From contig JAIXOL010000018.1 in assembly GCA_027486845.1 (NCBI GenBank), positions 1-64,000 on the forward strand: 64,000 nt of DNA, read 5' to 3'. The notes beneath the pieces were generated by a model. The model was not told where the DNA came from, ran no database searches, and worked only from the letters and a program-made list of their open reading frames with translations. How positions within the stretch are numbered: position 1 is the stretch's first letter; every line of letters begins with the position of its first letter. Source of the stretch: Cytophagaceae bacterium. GTDB taxonomy: Bacteria; Bacteroidota; Bacteroidia; Cytophagales; Spirosomataceae. Positions 17,380 to 25,877 of this stretch are shown here, one piece after another. The position numbers were made by a program, and so were the translations under genes.

Positions 17380-18234
17380 ATGGCAAAACATATTCTTTTG
17401 ATGGATGGCCCCGATGCCAAAGGTTTGATTTTTCATGTAACAAGCGTGCTTTATCGCAACGAGTGTAATATTATTTCACAAGATGAATACGTTAGCCCCT
17501 ACACAGAGGGCGTCGATGGACAGTTTTTTATGCGAACCGAGTTCGAGTCGCCCGATAAACTTAACCCTCAAAAAGTGTTGAAAGATTTACGTGAAACAAT
17601 CGTGACACCTAAAATTAATTTAAGAATAAGCCCTAAAAAGAAAAAAGATGTAGTGATTTTGGCCACAAAAGAGCATCATTGCCTTTCTGATTTGTTGATT
17701 CGCTATAATTTTGATGAATTCGATGCTAATATTTTGGCCGTAGTTAGTAATTACAATACGCTTCAGCCCTTTGTAAGCAAATTCGGGATACCGTTTCATT
17801 ATATCACACACGAGCATAAGACCCGTGAAGAGCACGAAGAAGCAATTTTAAGAACTTTGAAGATTTATCAACCAGAATATTTGGTATTGGCAAAATACAT
17901 GCGAATCTTATCTGCGGCGTTTGTATCGCATTATTCCAATAAGATTGTCAATATTCATCACTCGTTTTTACCAGCTTTTATTGGAGCAAATCCTTACAGA
18001 CAGGCTTATGAACGAGGTGTGAAAATCATTGGAGCAACAGCTCATTTTGTAAATGATAATCTTGACGAAGGGCCAATCATTGCTCAAAACGTTAAAGACG
18101 TTGACCATAGGTATTCCGCATCTGATATGGCTCGTGAAGGAAAAGAAGTAGAAAAGTCTGTGCTTACTCAGGCACTAAAACTCGTTTTCAACGACCGAGT
18201 ATTCATTTTCGGAAATCGGACGGTGATTCTTTAA
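17380..18234 (+). CDS. purU: Formyltetrahydrofolate deformylase
   Basis: 284 residues. An N-terminal ACT domain (about 5-80, LLMDGPDAKGLIFHVTSVLY) is followed by a formyltransferase-like domain with SNYNTLQPF, NIHHSFLPAFIGANPYRQAY (His193) and DEGPII (Asp229), the catalytic triad region. It converts 10-formyl-THF to THF and formate, balancing one-carbon units and feeding purine synthesis. It is a single gene, ending convergently with the OmpA-like gene; an inverted repeat lies between them. Confidence 0.95.
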   Translation: MAKHILLMDGPDAKGLIFHVTSVLYRNECNIISQDEYVSPYTEGVDGQFFMRTEFESPDKLNPQKVLKDLRETIVTPKINLRISPKKKKDVVILATKEHHCLSDLLIRYNFDEFDANILAVVSNYNTLQPFVSKFGIPFHYITHEHKTREEHEEAILRTLKIYQPEYLVLAKYMRILSAAFVSHYSNKIVNIHHSFLPAFIGANPYRQAYERGVKIIGATAHFVNDNLDEGPIIAQNVKDVDHRYSASDMAREGKEVEKSVLTQALKLVFNDRVFIFGNRTVIL

Positions 18235-18299
18235 GTCGGTAGTTTTTGGTTCATAGTTGGCAATTTTTTTGACTGCCTACTGTGAACTAAAGACTGCAA
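18235..18299. repeat. Imperfect inverted repeat between convergent purU and the OmpA-like gene
   Basis: The left arm begins GTCGGTAGTTTTTGGTTCAT; the right arm read in reverse begins GCAGTCTTTAGTTCACAGTA. The arms match imperfectly around a T-rich centre. It may work as a two-way terminator. Confidence 0.6.
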
Positions 18300-18306
18300 G
18301 GCTTCT

Positions 18307-19953
18307 TTACTTCTTCACAATCACAAACTCTACGCGGCGGTTTTGTGATTTGCCTTCTTCAGTATCGTTACTTGCAATTGGGCGGGTTTCACCAAAACCT
18401 ACACTCGTAACTCGATTCGCAGGAAGTTTCTTCGATAACAAATAGGTACGAACAGATTCGGCACGATCTTGTGATAGTTTTAAGTTACTTTCGTTTGAGC
18501 CGACATTATCTGTATGTCCTTGAATCTCGATTGTTAGGTTTAAGTTCGATTTCAAAGTTTCAGCAATACGATCTAATTCAGGGAATGACTCCGAACGAAG
18601 CGTAGCTTTGGCGTATTCAAAGAAAATGTTGTTGAGCGGCACTTTTTCTCCTTCTTTGATGGTAACCAATTTTAGGTCATCACCATTAATTTCCTTAAAT
18701 TCTTTTATTTCAGTAAGGTCAATGTTTTTGCCAATCGCAATAAAATCTTTCGCAATAGCGTGATAAGAGTATTTCTTACCGTAAGGCAAGACAATTTTGT
18801 ATTCGCCAGTAGCTGGGTTTGTGTAGGCTTCGCCGAGCTCTTCACCATCAGCTAAGTCTTGATAAACAATTTTTGCTTCAATCGGGCGACCAGTTTTTTG
18901 GTCGACTACCTTACCACTAATCATTACAACAGGCGTTGGGGTGGTTGTTCCCGTATTTACAGGGCTTTTTCCTTCATTTAAACTTGTTTGTTCTTCAACT
19001 CTACTATTTGAATTTTGAACTCCTGCGACTGTTGGCTCAATTTTCTTGTCTTCACGCAGCTTGAAACGCACTAAATCGCCTTTTCCGACTGAGTTTTTCT
19101 TGGTACTCATATACGCATATTCGCCCGAAGCTGAAATCGTGTACGAAAGCTCGTTGGCATCGCTGTTTACTTTAACGCCCATATTGATTGGCTTCGACCA
19201 TTTTCTCCAGCTTCTATCCAAGCGTTTCGAAACCCAAATGTCAGTGCCACCCAAGCCAGCTTTACGGTCGGTCGCAAAATAAAGCGTATAATTATCTGAA
19301 GCCAAAAAAGGCGTAGTTTCGGTATCACTCGTATTAATGTCTTCTCCGAGACCTTCGGGTTTTGTCCATTTGCCATCTTTTCCTAGAAAACTCACATACA
19401 AGTCATCTTGTTTGCTATTGCGTTTTTCGCTAAAAGCCAAAATTAACGTTTTCCCATCATTTGATAAACAAGCAGTGAGAAACTGACCTTTACACATATC
19501 ATCAAATTTCGGGATTATCACTTTTTGAGGTTCTCCCCAACCCGTTTTTGTTTTTTTGCAAGTCGAAAGTCCCGCTTCGTTTTCACGACGACCACCATTA
19601 TAAACACCCGAAATTAGAATTGTATTGCCATCGGGCGTAATACTGAAAAGGTCGTTGTACTGATCTTTGTTGATGCTATTTGGCATTCGGCGGGCAATTG
19701 CCCATGATTCATCTCTATTATCCGAATACCACACATCTTGGCTGCCTTTTTCTCCATAATTATTCGATGGGTGACTCACCCGCACAAAATAGAGTGTCTT
19801 GCCATCAGGCGAAATCACTGGATTTAGTTCATTAAATTCAGTATTAACTGCCGAACCGAGTTGCTCAATTGACTGAGCAAAAAGTCCTCCGTTTTTGAAA
19901 GGGGCAGAAAAGAATAAGCAAAAGGATAGTAAGAATAGGAAAGCCTTACGCAT
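18307..19953 (-). CDS. OmpA-family protein with PD40 repeats and a carboxypeptidase-regulatory-like domain
   Basis: 548 residues from the ATG at 19953 (MRKAFLFLLSFCLFFSAPF...LFAQS signal peptide); the frame is open further upstream but that part has no leader character. Order: WD40/PD40 beta-propeller repeats (about 35-285; NPVISPDGKTLYFVR, LFSITPDGNTILISG, TYTISA...), a linker, a carboxypeptidase-regulatory-like fold (about 348-430; ISGKVVDQKTGRPIEAKIVY), and the OmpA peptidoglycan-binding domain (about 435-548; IEIQGHTDNVGSNESNLKLS, RVTSVGFGETRP, NRRVEFVIVKK). This architecture is common in Bacteroidota, where some members (PorE-like) anchor type IX machinery to peptidoglycan; whether this one does is unknown. 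Confidence 0.9.
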   Translation of the reverse strand: MRKAFLFLLSFCLFFSAPFKNGGLFAQSIEQLGSAVNTEFNELNPVISPDGKTLYFVRVSHPSNNYGEKGSQDVWYSDNRDESWAIARRMPNSINKDQYNDLFSITPDGNTILISGVYNGGRRENEAGLSTCKKTKTGWGEPQKVIIPKFDDMCKGQFLTACLSNDGKTLILAFSEKRNSKQDDLYVSFLGKDGKWTKPEGLGEDINTSDTETTPFLASDNYTLYFATDRKAGLGGTDIWVSKRLDRSWRKWSKPINMGVKVNSDANELSYTISASGEYAYMSTKKNSVGKGDLVRFKLREDKKIEPTVAGVQNSNSRVEEQTSLNEGKSPVNTGTTTPTPVVMISGKVVDQKTGRPIEAKIVYQDLADGEELGEAYTNPATGEYKIVLPYGKKYSYHAIAKDFIAIGKNIDLTEIKEFKEINGDDLKLVTIKEGEKVPLNNIFFEYAKATLRSESFPELDRIAETLKSNLNLTIEIQGHTDNVGSNESNLKLSQDRAESVRTYLLSKKLPANRVTSVGFGETRPIASNDTEEGKSQNRRVEFVIVKK

Positions 19954-20195
19954 AAAATCTATTTTATATTTAATAATAATCATTAAAGTCGCTTTACAAA
20001 TAACGCAATCTCCGAGCCAAAATGTATTAATTCCTAAAAAAATCATTCTAAAATATGTAGTTTTGTAATTGGGATTATGGAAAAAGTTCATTTAAAACAA
20101 ATAAAATCGATTTTAATTGGGTTTCAAAGAAGTATTCCGTGCGATGGTCGCCTTTGTAACCGCTTTATATTGAAAGTTTATAATTGAATATATTA

Positions 20196-21173
20196 ATGCA
20201 AGCAAACCAGATTTTTGATGGCTTCGCTCAACTCCGAGTATTGATTGTTGGCGATGTGATGATAGATTCTTATATTTTTGGAAAAGTTGAGCGTATTTCG
20301 CCTGAAGCACCTATTCCTGTAGTAAATGTAAAACGTAAGGAAATTCGTTTAGGAGGAGCAGGAAACGTGGCGATGAATATAAAATCGTTGGGCGGAACTG
20401 CTATTTTATGCACAGTCGTAGGCAATGATTCTGATGCAAATGATTTGGTTAAAATGCTGATAGATAATGATTTGCCAACTGAAGGCATCATTAAGAGTGA
20501 TGACCGAATTACTACTGTGAAACAACGAGTTTTGGCTGGGTCACAGCATGTAGTGCGGATTGACTCTGAAATGGATGGCCTCATCAATGCCGATGAGCGT
20601 TTGCAACTTATTGAAAAAGCTAAACTTTTGGCCGAATCGTGCGATGTAATTATTTTTGAAGACTACGACAAAGGTGTTTTAGATGTCGAAAGTATCAAAG
20701 CAATTGTAAGTTTTGCGAAATCGAAAGGTATTCCAACGATTGTTGACCCCAAAAAGCGAAATTTCTTACATTATCAAGGCACGGATATTTTTAAACCAAA
20801 TCTGAAAGAGTTAAAAGAGGGCTTAAAAATTGATTTTGATGCCAAAAATTTAGACGAAATCAGAGCGTCTGTGGCAATCGCCAAACAAACTTTGGGTGTG
20901 AATGGCATATTTCTAACATTATCCGAAAATGGCGTTTTTATAGATTTTGCTGGCGAAACGCATCATATTGCAGCACATTTACGTAGCATTACCGATGTTT
21001 CGGGTGCTGGCGATACCGTAGTGAGTATAGCGGCCATGTGTTTAGCTCTACAACTTACGCCGAAAGCAATTGCCGAATTGTCGAATTTGGGTGGCGGACT
21101 TGTTTGTGAATATGTGGGTGTTGTACCGATTGAAAAAGAGAAGCTAAAGGCGGAGTATCAGAAGAATTCGTAG
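20196..21173 (+). CDS. rfaE1: D-glycero-beta-D-manno-heptose-7-phosphate kinase (PfkB family)
   Basis: 325 residues from the ATG at 20196 (MQANQIFDGFAQ); a TTG 12 bp upstream is less likely. The sequence has VLIVGDVMIDSYIFGKVERI, SPEAPIPVV, LGGAGNVAMNIKSLGG, and the PfkB ATP/catalytic block DVSGAGDTVVSIAA, all matching the kinase half of HldE. The adenylyltransferase half is absent, so the organism should have a separate one. It makes heptose 1,7-bisphosphate for lipopolysaccharide core or S-layer heptose. It is convergent with the small ORF at 21320; the hairpin at 21219-21260 separates them. Confidence 0.9.
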   Translation: MQANQIFDGFAQLRVLIVGDVMIDSYIFGKVERISPEAPIPVVNVKRKEIRLGGAGNVAMNIKSLGGTAILCTVVGNDSDANDLVKMLIDNDLPTEGIIKSDDRITTVKQRVLAGSQHVVRIDSEMDGLINADERLQLIEKAKLLAESCDVIIFEDYDKGVLDVESIKAIVSFAKSKGIPTIVDPKKRNFLHYQGTDIFKPNLKELKEGLKIDFDAKNLDEIRASVAIAKQTLGVNGIFLTLSENGVFIDFAGETHHIAAHLRSITDVSGAGDTVVSIAAMCLALQLTPKAIAELSNLGGGLVCEYVGVVPIEKEKLKAEYQKNS

Positions 21174-21218
21174 GAACGTGCAAATTGGACGTCTTATAAC
21201 CAGATTGTAGCACAAAAA

Positions 21219-21260
21219 AGCACCTGACATTTTCAATATTCAATAGAAATGCTAGGTGCT
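21219..21260 (-). terminator. Hairpin terminator between rfaE1 and the small ORF
   Basis: Arms AGCACCTGACATTT and AAATGCTAGGTGCT; on the minus strand the stem is followed by TTTTTTGTGC, so it mainly serves the small minus-strand gene. Confidence 0.7.
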
Positions 21261-21319
21261 ATAAATTCAGAATGTCGGTAAATTGGTGGCTTTGATAGCT
21301 ACAATTCATTATTGCTGAA

Positions 21320-21430
21320 TTATTTTGTAGTTGGCTTGAATGGTATTGTTAGTTTTCCTTTTTTGTTTAAAGAATAAACTACAACGCCAACAGCAACAGC
21401 TGCTAATCCGAATAATACTCCCTTTTTCAT
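21320..21430 (-). CDS. Small membrane protein, 36 residues
   Basis: The frame reads MKKGVLFGLAAVAVGVVVYS, then LNKKGKLTIPFKPTTK and stop. A positively charged start, one hydrophobic segment of about 16 residues (4-20) and a basic tail describe a typical single-span small protein. It is followed on its strand by a hairpin with a T run, which supports a real transcript. I know no family name. No clear ribosome binding site is visible upstream, as is common in this phylum. Only conservation can prove it. Confidence 0.55.
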   Translation of the reverse strand: MKKGVLFGLAAVAVGVVVYSLNKKGKLTIPFKPTTK

Positions 21431-21729
21431 TATGATATTTGTTTAAAGTGTGTCTTTTAAGTGTATTTGAATAAGCAAATAACGGAAAAATACCAGTATT
21501 TATTGCAACAATTACTTAAAAATTGCTTAAAAAATTATTTTACGGTAAATATTCTTGTTTTTGTCTATCAAGTTTATAATGAATGAAAGAAATTTCTAAT
21601 TTTTCGTGCCAAACTATTATTTTCATTGGAATAAATGTAAGTATTCAAATGAATGATTTTTAATAAAAAACCATTCTTTAAGTCTATTTTAAGATTATTA
21701 ATTTTTACTCATTTAAATAAAATCAAATT
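21431..21729. other. AT-rich spacer upstream of rsgA and the small ORF
   Basis: The 299 bp lie between the divergent small ORF and rsgA. It is strongly AT-rich, has no open frame of note and no convincing hairpin. Presumably it holds both promoters, which I cannot place. Confidence 0.5.
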
Positions 21730-22662
21730 TTGAGCCAAAACATTGGATTAGTTATGCGTTCGACGGGTTCTTGGTACGATGTTCGTTCCAATGAAGGAAC
21801 TATTATGCAATGTCGCCTCAAAGGTAAGTTCAAAATCAAGGGTTTTAAAGTAACAAACCCCATTGCAGTTGGCGATAAAGTTGTCTATGAATTAGAAGAC
21901 GAGGTTCGTAATGCGGGCATTATCAGTGATATTCTTCCTCGTGAAAATTACATTATTCGACAATCAGTGCATAAAACCGCTCATGGGCATTTATTGGCCA
22001 CTAATCTCGACCAAGCTGTGCTAATTGCTACGCTCGATTTTCCACGAACGTCATTGGGTTTTATTGACCGTTTTTTGGTGGCAGCTGAGTCGTTTCGTAT
22101 TCCTACGGTGCTGGTTTTCAATAAACTCGACTTACTCAATGAAGAACAAATTGTCTATCAGAACGAACTAACCGAGCTTTATGAAAGCCTTAATTATAAA
22201 TGTATTTTCACTTCGGCCGTTGATGGTACGGGAGTTGATGATTTTTTTAATATCTTGCAAGGAAAAGTTTCGCTAATTTCGGGGCATTCGGGCGTCGGAA
22301 AATCTACTTTGGTCAATGTGATTGCTCCTGATTTAGATTTACGTACTTCGGAGGTTTCTACATTTGCAAATAAAGGCGTACATACCACTACTTTTGCCGA
22401 AATGTTTGAAATCGCCCCTGAAACCTTCATCATAGATTCGCCAGGAATTAAAGAATTGGGACTTGCCGATATGCAAAAAGAAGAAATTGGGCATTATTTT
22501 CCCGAAATTTTGGAAATAATGGGCCAATGCCGTTTTCATAATTGTATGCATCTTGACGAGCCAAATTGTGCTGTAAAAGAAGCCGTCATGGAGGAGCGAA
22601 TTGCACAAAGTCGATATTTTAGCTACTTGAGCATGATGGATGGCGGCGATAATAGGAAATGA
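21730..22662 (+). CDS. rsgA: Ribosome small subunit-dependent GTPase A
   Basis: 310 residues. An N-terminal OB fold (GLVMRSTGSWYDVRSNEG) is followed by a circularly permuted GTPase domain with G4 NKLDLL, G5 TSAVDG, G1 SGHSGVGKSTLVN (about 183-195) and G3 DSPG, then the zinc domain CRFHNCMHLDEPNC (about 267-280). It assists late 30S maturation. The start is unusual: an in-frame TAA stands 9 bases upstream of a TTG at 21730, and the first ATG (21754) would cut into the OB fold, so the TTG start is preferred. Confidence 0.95.
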   Translation: MSQNIGLVMRSTGSWYDVRSNEGTIMQCRLKGKFKIKGFKVTNPIAVGDKVVYELEDEVRNAGIISDILPRENYIIRQSVHKTAHGHLLATNLDQAVLIATLDFPRTSLGFIDRFLVAAESFRIPTVLVFNKLDLLNEEQIVYQNELTELYESLNYKCIFTSAVDGTGVDDFFNILQGKVSLISGHSGVGKSTLVNVIAPDLDLRTSEVSTFANKGVHTTTFAEMFEIAPETFIIDSPGIKELGLADMQKEEIGHYFPEILEIMGQCRFHNCMHLDEPNCAVKEAVMEERIAQSRYFSYLSMMDGGDNRK

Positions 22663-22972
22663 GAAAAGTCTATAGTTTTCGGTCTTCAGTCGACAGAAAC
22701 AAAGTGAAATTTATTGTATTAAAAGACCGTTGACCAAAACCATCCATTTATACTCAAAATAAGTCGTTTCGAATAAAAAACATTTTCATGTCAAAGCTAT
22801 TCTTGTTTTCTTTGTCAGAAATGCATAATAATATGATTCCTTTCTCCAAGGTTTGTTTCAAGATTAGTAAAGAGTTTTTATAGAAACTTAATATTTCAAT
22901 CTTGGTATTCTTACAAATCATTTTAATCTTGTTGTAAAAATTGTAATTTTGCTTGACTATAAAGTAAAGTCT
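22663..22972. other. Spacer between rsgA and the ECF sigma gene
   Basis: 310 bp. The first part (22667-22742) is an imperfect inverted repeat of the same style as 18235-18299 (AGTCTATAGTTTTCGGTC versus GGTTTTGGTCAACGGTC). The remainder is AT-rich with no supported gene; TAATTTTG at 22944-22951 is a candidate promoter -7 element for the sigma gene. Confidence 0.5.
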
Positions 22973-23602
22973 ATGGAAGAAGAAGAAGAAATCGTAGAAG
23001 TAGTAGCACGATACTCCGAAAAAGAAAAATATGCTGTTTTTGATAAAGAGTTTATGCCACACATAGACTCCATGTATAACTTTGCCTTTCGCCTCACAAA
23101 TGATGAAGATGATGCCAATGATTTGGTACAAGATACCTACCTAAAGGCGTTTCGATTTATCAATTCATTTGAGCGAGGAACTAATGCAAAAGCGTGGTTG
23201 TTCAGAATTTTGAAAAATAGCTTTATCAACGATTATCGTAAGAAAAGTAAAGAACCTTCAAAGGTCGATTACCAAGACGTTGAAACAACCTATAATTCGA
23301 CAGAGGATGCCGAAATGGATGCCACAACCGACTTGCGTACCGAAACCGTGCAAGACATGATTGGCGATGAAGTTGCTAATGCACTCAATAGTTTGCCTGT
23401 TGATTTCAGAACCGTAATAATCTTGTGTGATATTGAAGGTTTTACTTATGAGGAAATGGCCAAAATTTTGGATATTCCGATTGGAACTGTTCGCTCAAGA
23501 TTACATCGTGCTAGAAATCTCTTGAAAGAAAAATTGAAATCTTATGCTTTATCGATGGGTTACAAAACCAACGAATTAGAAGGCCATGAAGAAGAAATTT
23601 AG
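22973..23602 (+). CDS. ECF-type RNA polymerase sigma factor
   Basis: 209 residues from the ATG at 22973, a start rich in Glu (MEEEEEIVEVV). Region 2 carries YNFAFRLTNDEDDANDLVQDTYLKAFRF and AWLFRILKNSFINDYR; region 4 carries LPVDFRTVIILCDIEGFTYEEMAKILDIP followed by GTVRSRLHRAR. Both are canonical for sigma-70 family ECF factors. The next gene encodes a small Cys-rich anti-sigma-like protein, the usual partner. The regulon cannot be inferred. Confidence 0.93.
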   Translation: MEEEEEIVEVVARYSEKEKYAVFDKEFMPHIDSMYNFAFRLTNDEDDANDLVQDTYLKAFRFINSFERGTNAKAWLFRILKNSFINDYRKKSKEPSKVDYQDVETTYNSTEDAEMDATTDLRTETVQDMIGDEVANALNSLPVDFRTVIILCDIEGFTYEEMAKILDIPIGTVRSRLHRARNLLKEKLKSYALSMGYKTNELEGHEEEI

Positions 23603-23784
23603 TAGTTTAGGTGTCAAATTGAACAAATTTTGAAAGATTGCTGTTATTTATTTGTTCAAACGTATGTGTTAGCAAATTATTTATCGAAATAATTTGTATC
23701 GAATAAATCGAAATATCAGATAGAAAATACCTTAAAACCACAAGGTGAACAAATATTATTACTGTTCCAATAATTATTAAATCA

Positions 23785-24084
23785 ATGAAGCAAAAGTGTG
23801 ATAATCAGCAGAAATGTATGAAAATGATACAGGCCGTTTTGGATGGTTCTGCATCTGCTGAAGAAGTTGAACACTTCAAACTAAACATGGATGCTTGTAT
23901 GCCGTGTATTGAGACATATAAGCTAGAAAAAAGCGTGAAGGAAGCGATGCAGGGAAAAGTAGAAAAAAAATGTTGTCCACAGTCGATAATCGTAGATATT
24001 AGAGCAAAAATTGGTTTAGCACTTTTGTTGTTAGGGTTTATATTTATCGAAGTAAAACTCTATCATATCTTATTTAGCTGTTGA
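23785..24084 (+). CDS. Small anti-sigma-like protein with Cys motifs
   Basis: 99 residues. The N-terminal half has CDNQQKCMKMIQAVLDGSAS, then CMPCIETYKLEKSV and KKCCP, the Cys/His pattern of zinc-binding anti-sigma domains found next to Bacteroidota ECF sigma genes. Its C-terminal third contains a hydrophobic stretch (about 76-95), possibly a membrane segment. It starts 182 bp after the sigma gene. The call rests on context plus the Cys pattern. Confidence 0.75.
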   Translation: MKQKCDNQQKCMKMIQAVLDGSASAEEVEHFKLNMDACMPCIETYKLEKSVKEAMQGKVEKKCCPQSIIVDIRAKIGLALLLLGFIFIEVKLYHILFSC

Positions 24085-24121
24085 TTAGCCAAAATCGATA
24101 AGAAAGGAGCATAAATTATAT

Positions 24122-24160
24122 CAAAAAAGCCATCAAATTTAATATTTGATGGCTTTTTTG
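24122..24160. terminator. Two-way terminator between convergent genes
   Basis: Long stem CAAAAAAGCCATCAAAT / ATTTGATGGCTTTTTTG, T-rich on both strands. It serves the anti-sigma gene and, in reverse, the kinase/ParB-like gene ending at 24166. Confidence 0.9.
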
Positions 24161-24165
24161 CGTAA

Positions 24166-25074
24166 TTACAAAGTTGGAGTGTTATAAAACTCAAATTTAT
24201 TTGCCTTTTCCCAGTCATACAGTGACGCTGCATTGATAGTATCACCAAAATACTCATTGGCTGAAATATTATTGGGTAGAAGTTCTTCGTTTTTTGCTAT
24301 AAGTTTTACTGGAACTAATGAAACTCCATTTTGAATCGCAATGCTCGTGCGTTTGTGTCCATCAAGGATAGCCCACTTGCCATTTTTTTCAATAACTGAA
24401 ATCGGATATTCTGATGAAGGTGACGTAGTATTAATTTGTTCTTTCAAATCATCGAAATCATCATTGAAAGTTTCTCTGATATTTTGAGTAGGAAATAAAA
24501 TCTTAGGATTGCACCAAATAACGCCTCGTTGAAAATCTTTTTGATTGATTATCTTGGTGATAAACCTTGCAATCGTCATCGTTTTCAATTCAGTTGTATT
24601 GATAGTCAAATCGAAATTGCTGAAATCAGCACAATCAGCTCCGTATTCCTTCAAAAATCTATTATTTTCGCTACCTTTTCTTAATGTTATTGATTTGACA
24701 GTTTCCTGAATTGTTGCATAAGTGGTTTCATTAATTCTGGTCGAATCGCTCATAATTCGTTTGGCGGCAACTTCAATATCAATTAAAAAATACAATTTTA
24801 TTGATGAAGGAATAAAAAACCAACCTAAACGAGAATCTACGACAAAGTTTTTATCTAAAGTATTTAAGGCTCGTAGGTTATCATCAATTTCCTTATCAAT
24901 TTCTTTATTTGTGTCGGCCAGGTTATTTAGTTCTAGAGTTGTCATGCCATATCGGTGAGCAATTTCTCTCTGAATCGCACCTGTTGAAAGGTATTTAAGA
25001 TTAAGTTCTTCAGATAAAATCTTGGCAATTGTACTTTTCCCACTCCCTAAATCTCCTGTAATAGTAATTTTCAT
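24166..25074 (-). CDS. Cytidylate-kinase-like P-loop protein fused to a ParB-like domain
   Basis: 302 residues from the ATG at 25074 (MKITITGDLGSGKSTIAK); the frame is open upstream but that part is not protein-like. Part 1 (about 1-185) is like cytidylate kinase: Walker A GDLGSGKST, YLSTGAIQREIAHRYGMTTLE, a DSRLGWFF block and a lid region with Arg. Part 2 (about 195-302) resembles the ParB/sulfiredoxin fold: NPKILFPTQNIRE, then VIEKNGKWAILDGHKRTSIA and VSLVPVKLIA, with the Gly-His-x-Arg core. I know no standard family with this order. It may be a small-molecule or nucleotide kinase with a nucleotide-binding accessory domain. It is divergent from nadD. Confidence 0.75.
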   Translation of the reverse strand: MKITITGDLGSGKSTIAKILSEELNLKYLSTGAIQREIAHRYGMTTLELNNLADTNKEIDKEIDDNLRALNTLDKNFVVDSRLGWFFIPSSIKLYFLIDIEVAAKRIMSDSTRINETTYATIQETVKSITLRKGSENNRFLKEYGADCADFSNFDLTINTTELKTMTIARFITKIINQKDFQRGVIWCNPKILFPTQNIRETFNDDFDDLKEQINTTSPSSEYPISVIEKNGKWAILDGHKRTSIAIQNGVSLVPVKLIAKNEELLPNNISANEYFGDTINAASLYDWEKANKFEFYNTPTL

Positions 25075-25179
25075 ATAGATTGCTAAATTTTTTAAAATTT
25101 GACAAAAATATTCTTTTATTCCCAATTTTACCCAATCAAATTGTAATATTTGGTATTTTTGGGGTAGATAAATTAAATT

Positions 25180-25752
25180 ATGAAAATAGGTTTGTTTTTT
25201 GGTTCGTTCAACCCCATTCATGTTGGTCATTTGATTATTGCAAACACAATGGCCAATTGCACCGATTTGGAGCAGGTTTGGTTTATTGTTTCGCCGCAAA
25301 ATCCGTTCAAGAAAAATAAAAGTTTATTGCACGAATTCGACCGACTTACGATGGTCGAAAAAGCGATTTCGGATAATTATAAGCTAAAAGCTAGTGACAT
25401 TGAGTTTCAGATGCCGAAGCCAAGTTATACAATTGATACATTAACGAAGTTATCAGAACGTCATCCCAATCACGAATTTAAGCTCATCATGGGCGAGGAT
25501 AATTTAGTACAATTTGAAAACTGGAAAAACCACGATAAAATTCTTGAATATTACGAACTGTACGTTTATCCAAGACCTAACACGGCCAAACATAATTTTA
25601 AGACTCACCCAAAAGTAAAATTTGTAGAAGCACCATTGCTTGATATTTCGGCAACATTTATCCGAAATTCAATCAAGGAAGGAAAATCCATCCGTTACAT
25701 GGTTTCGGATGTGGTTGATGAATATATCGGCTGGAAAAAGTTTTATTTGTAG
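25180..25752 (+). CDS. nadD: Nicotinate-nucleotide adenylyltransferase
   Basis: 190 residues, normal length. The nucleotidyltransferase motif is GLFFGSFNPIHVGHL (with the HxGH His residues), followed by VWFIVSPQNPFKK, IMGEDNLVQFENWKN and the C-terminal ISATFIRNSIKEGKSI (ISxTxIR). It adenylates nicotinate mononucleotide in NAD synthesis. A TATTTTTG promoter -7 element lies at 25154-25161. It is followed by the minus-strand rfbD-like gene. Confidence 0.95.
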   Translation: MKIGLFFGSFNPIHVGHLIIANTMANCTDLEQVWFIVSPQNPFKKNKSLLHEFDRLTMVEKAISDNYKLKASDIEFQMPKPSYTIDTLTKLSERHPNHEFKLIMGEDNLVQFENWKNHDKILEYYELYVYPRPNTAKHNFKTHPKVKFVEAPLLDISATFIRNSIKEGKSIRYMVSDVVDEYIGWKKFYL

Positions 25753-25877
25753 AAAGTAAATATGGCCCACCTCAATAGGTGTAACATATTTATTTATCAC
25801 ATTTACTATAATCCTGATAAGTTTCTTTTCTATTTTTCTTCAATTTATGATGCAAAAAGCATTTTTGGCTCACAGGT

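Noticed and set aside
22754-23131. Minus-strand open frame of 125 codons over the sigma-gene promoter
   Set aside because: It is a low-complexity Phe/Tyr/Lys-rich product overlapping the sigma gene's 5' end; AT-rich spacer DNA explains it.
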